A DNA stretch of 14,040 nucleotides from assembly GCA_964568045.1 (NCBI GenBank), contig CAZMOL010000044.1, positions 1 to 14,040 on the forward strand, given 5' to 3'. A model generated the notes under the pieces. It made no database searches and was not told the DNA's origin. It saw nothing but the letters and a program-made list of their open reading frames with translations. This DNA is from CAZDDA01 sp964568045. Its GTDB lineage: Bacteria > Bipolaricaulota > Bipolaricaulia > UBA7950 > UBA9294. A program made the position numbers and the translations under genes. Below, piece after piece: positions 13,940 through 14,040 of this stretch (position 1 is its first letter; each line of letters opens with the position of its first letter).

Positions 13940-13969
13940 TTGGCAGCTTCGGCTTGGTGGCGCTATGCT
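13940..13969 (+). promoter_or_regulatory. candidate promoter of the gene at 13976
   Basis: TTGGCA (13940-13945), 18 bases, TATGCT (13964-13969), ending 6 bases before ATG 13976. The geometry again predicts a transcript starting at the ATG. It sits back to back with the tilS promoter within 70 bases. Confidence 0.45.
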
Positions 13970-13975
13970 CAAGGC

Positions 13976-14040
13976 ATGAAGGCGTTGGCGGTCTCTATCT
14001 TGGTAGTTGGGTTTTCTACTGCTGCTATCGGCTATCCGCG
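13976..14040 (+). CDS. start of an exported protein, 3' end outside window
   Basis: Only 21 complete codons are visible: MKALAVSILVVGFSTAAIGY plus P. This has the shape of a Sec signal peptide: a lysine at position 2, a hydrophobic core (ALAVSILVVGF) and small residues in STAAIG for cleavage. No lipobox cysteine is seen so far. There is no Shine-Dalgarno at a normal distance (AAGG lies 1 base from the ATG), but a promoter-like pair ends 6 bases upstream. The product's function cannot be told. The gene is divergent from tilS. Confidence 0.6.
   Translation, partial: MKALAVSILVVGFSTAAIGYP

Noticed and set aside
13518..13979. Plus-strand open frame of 153 codons opposite tilS
   Set aside because: It is a shadow of the tilS reading frame; its sequence has no recognisable domain, and the real plus-strand gene starts at 13976 in another frame.

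Overview
The window is a compact bacterial chromosomal segment with no rRNA, tRNA, CRISPR or transposon features that I can see. Its genes are housekeeping genes (pheS, recA, recX, ispF, tilS, a site-2 protease) around one accessory-looking operon for a multi-subunit cation/proton antiporter. Genes are packed with ATGA, GTGA, TGATG or TTGA overlaps and mostly have Shine-Dalgarno sites, so this is a bacterium. The MEP-pathway gene ispF and a PKD-domain lipoprotein fit many phyla. A little-cultivated lineage such as Bipolaricaulota (Acetothermia) is a low-confidence guess from general flavour, not from any search.

Layout. 3-1229 (+): 3' part of a DUF6880-type protein whose start lies outside the window. 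1324-2331 (-): pheS, convergent with it and without pheT beside it. 2332-2559: divergent promoter region with overlapping -35 elements and a palindrome. 2560-3552 (+): M24B Xaa-Pro peptidase whose coding sequence clearly continues upstream of the first usual start codon. 3557-4513 (+): lipoprotein with a PKD domain, 4 bases after the peptidase. 4514-4780: non-coding gap. 4781-9189 (+): seven-gene antiporter operon. 9255-11228 (+): recA, recX, ispF. 11212-13901 (-): tilS then a RseP-type intramembrane protease, convergent with ispF and overlapping it by 17 bases. 13976-14040 (+): start of an exported protein, divergent from tilS.

The antiporter operon runs MnhE, MnhF, MnhG, MbhD-like, MbhE+MnhB, MnhC, MnhD. 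This is the order of the ion-translocating half of archaeal Mbh hydrogenases (MbhA to MbhH), not the usual bacterial mrpABCDEFG order. No hydrogenase genes follow (recA does), and no second NuoL-like subunit (the N-terminal part of MrpA) is present. The most unusual point is that the MbhD-like subunit carries a C-terminal domain of about 185 residues resembling an amino-acid-type solute-binding domain (SBP_bac_3/MltF-like). This may be a ligand-controlled antiporter.

Other points of interest: two genes (peptidase and recX) whose homologous reading frames extend upstream with no ATG/GTG/TTG, each with a Shine-Dalgarno site placed before a near-cognate codon (ATC, ACG); promoters sitting so close to start codons that leaderless mRNAs are likely for tilS and the 13976 gene and perhaps pheS; and a RecA with altered residues in its P-loop and in the L2 DNA-binding loop.
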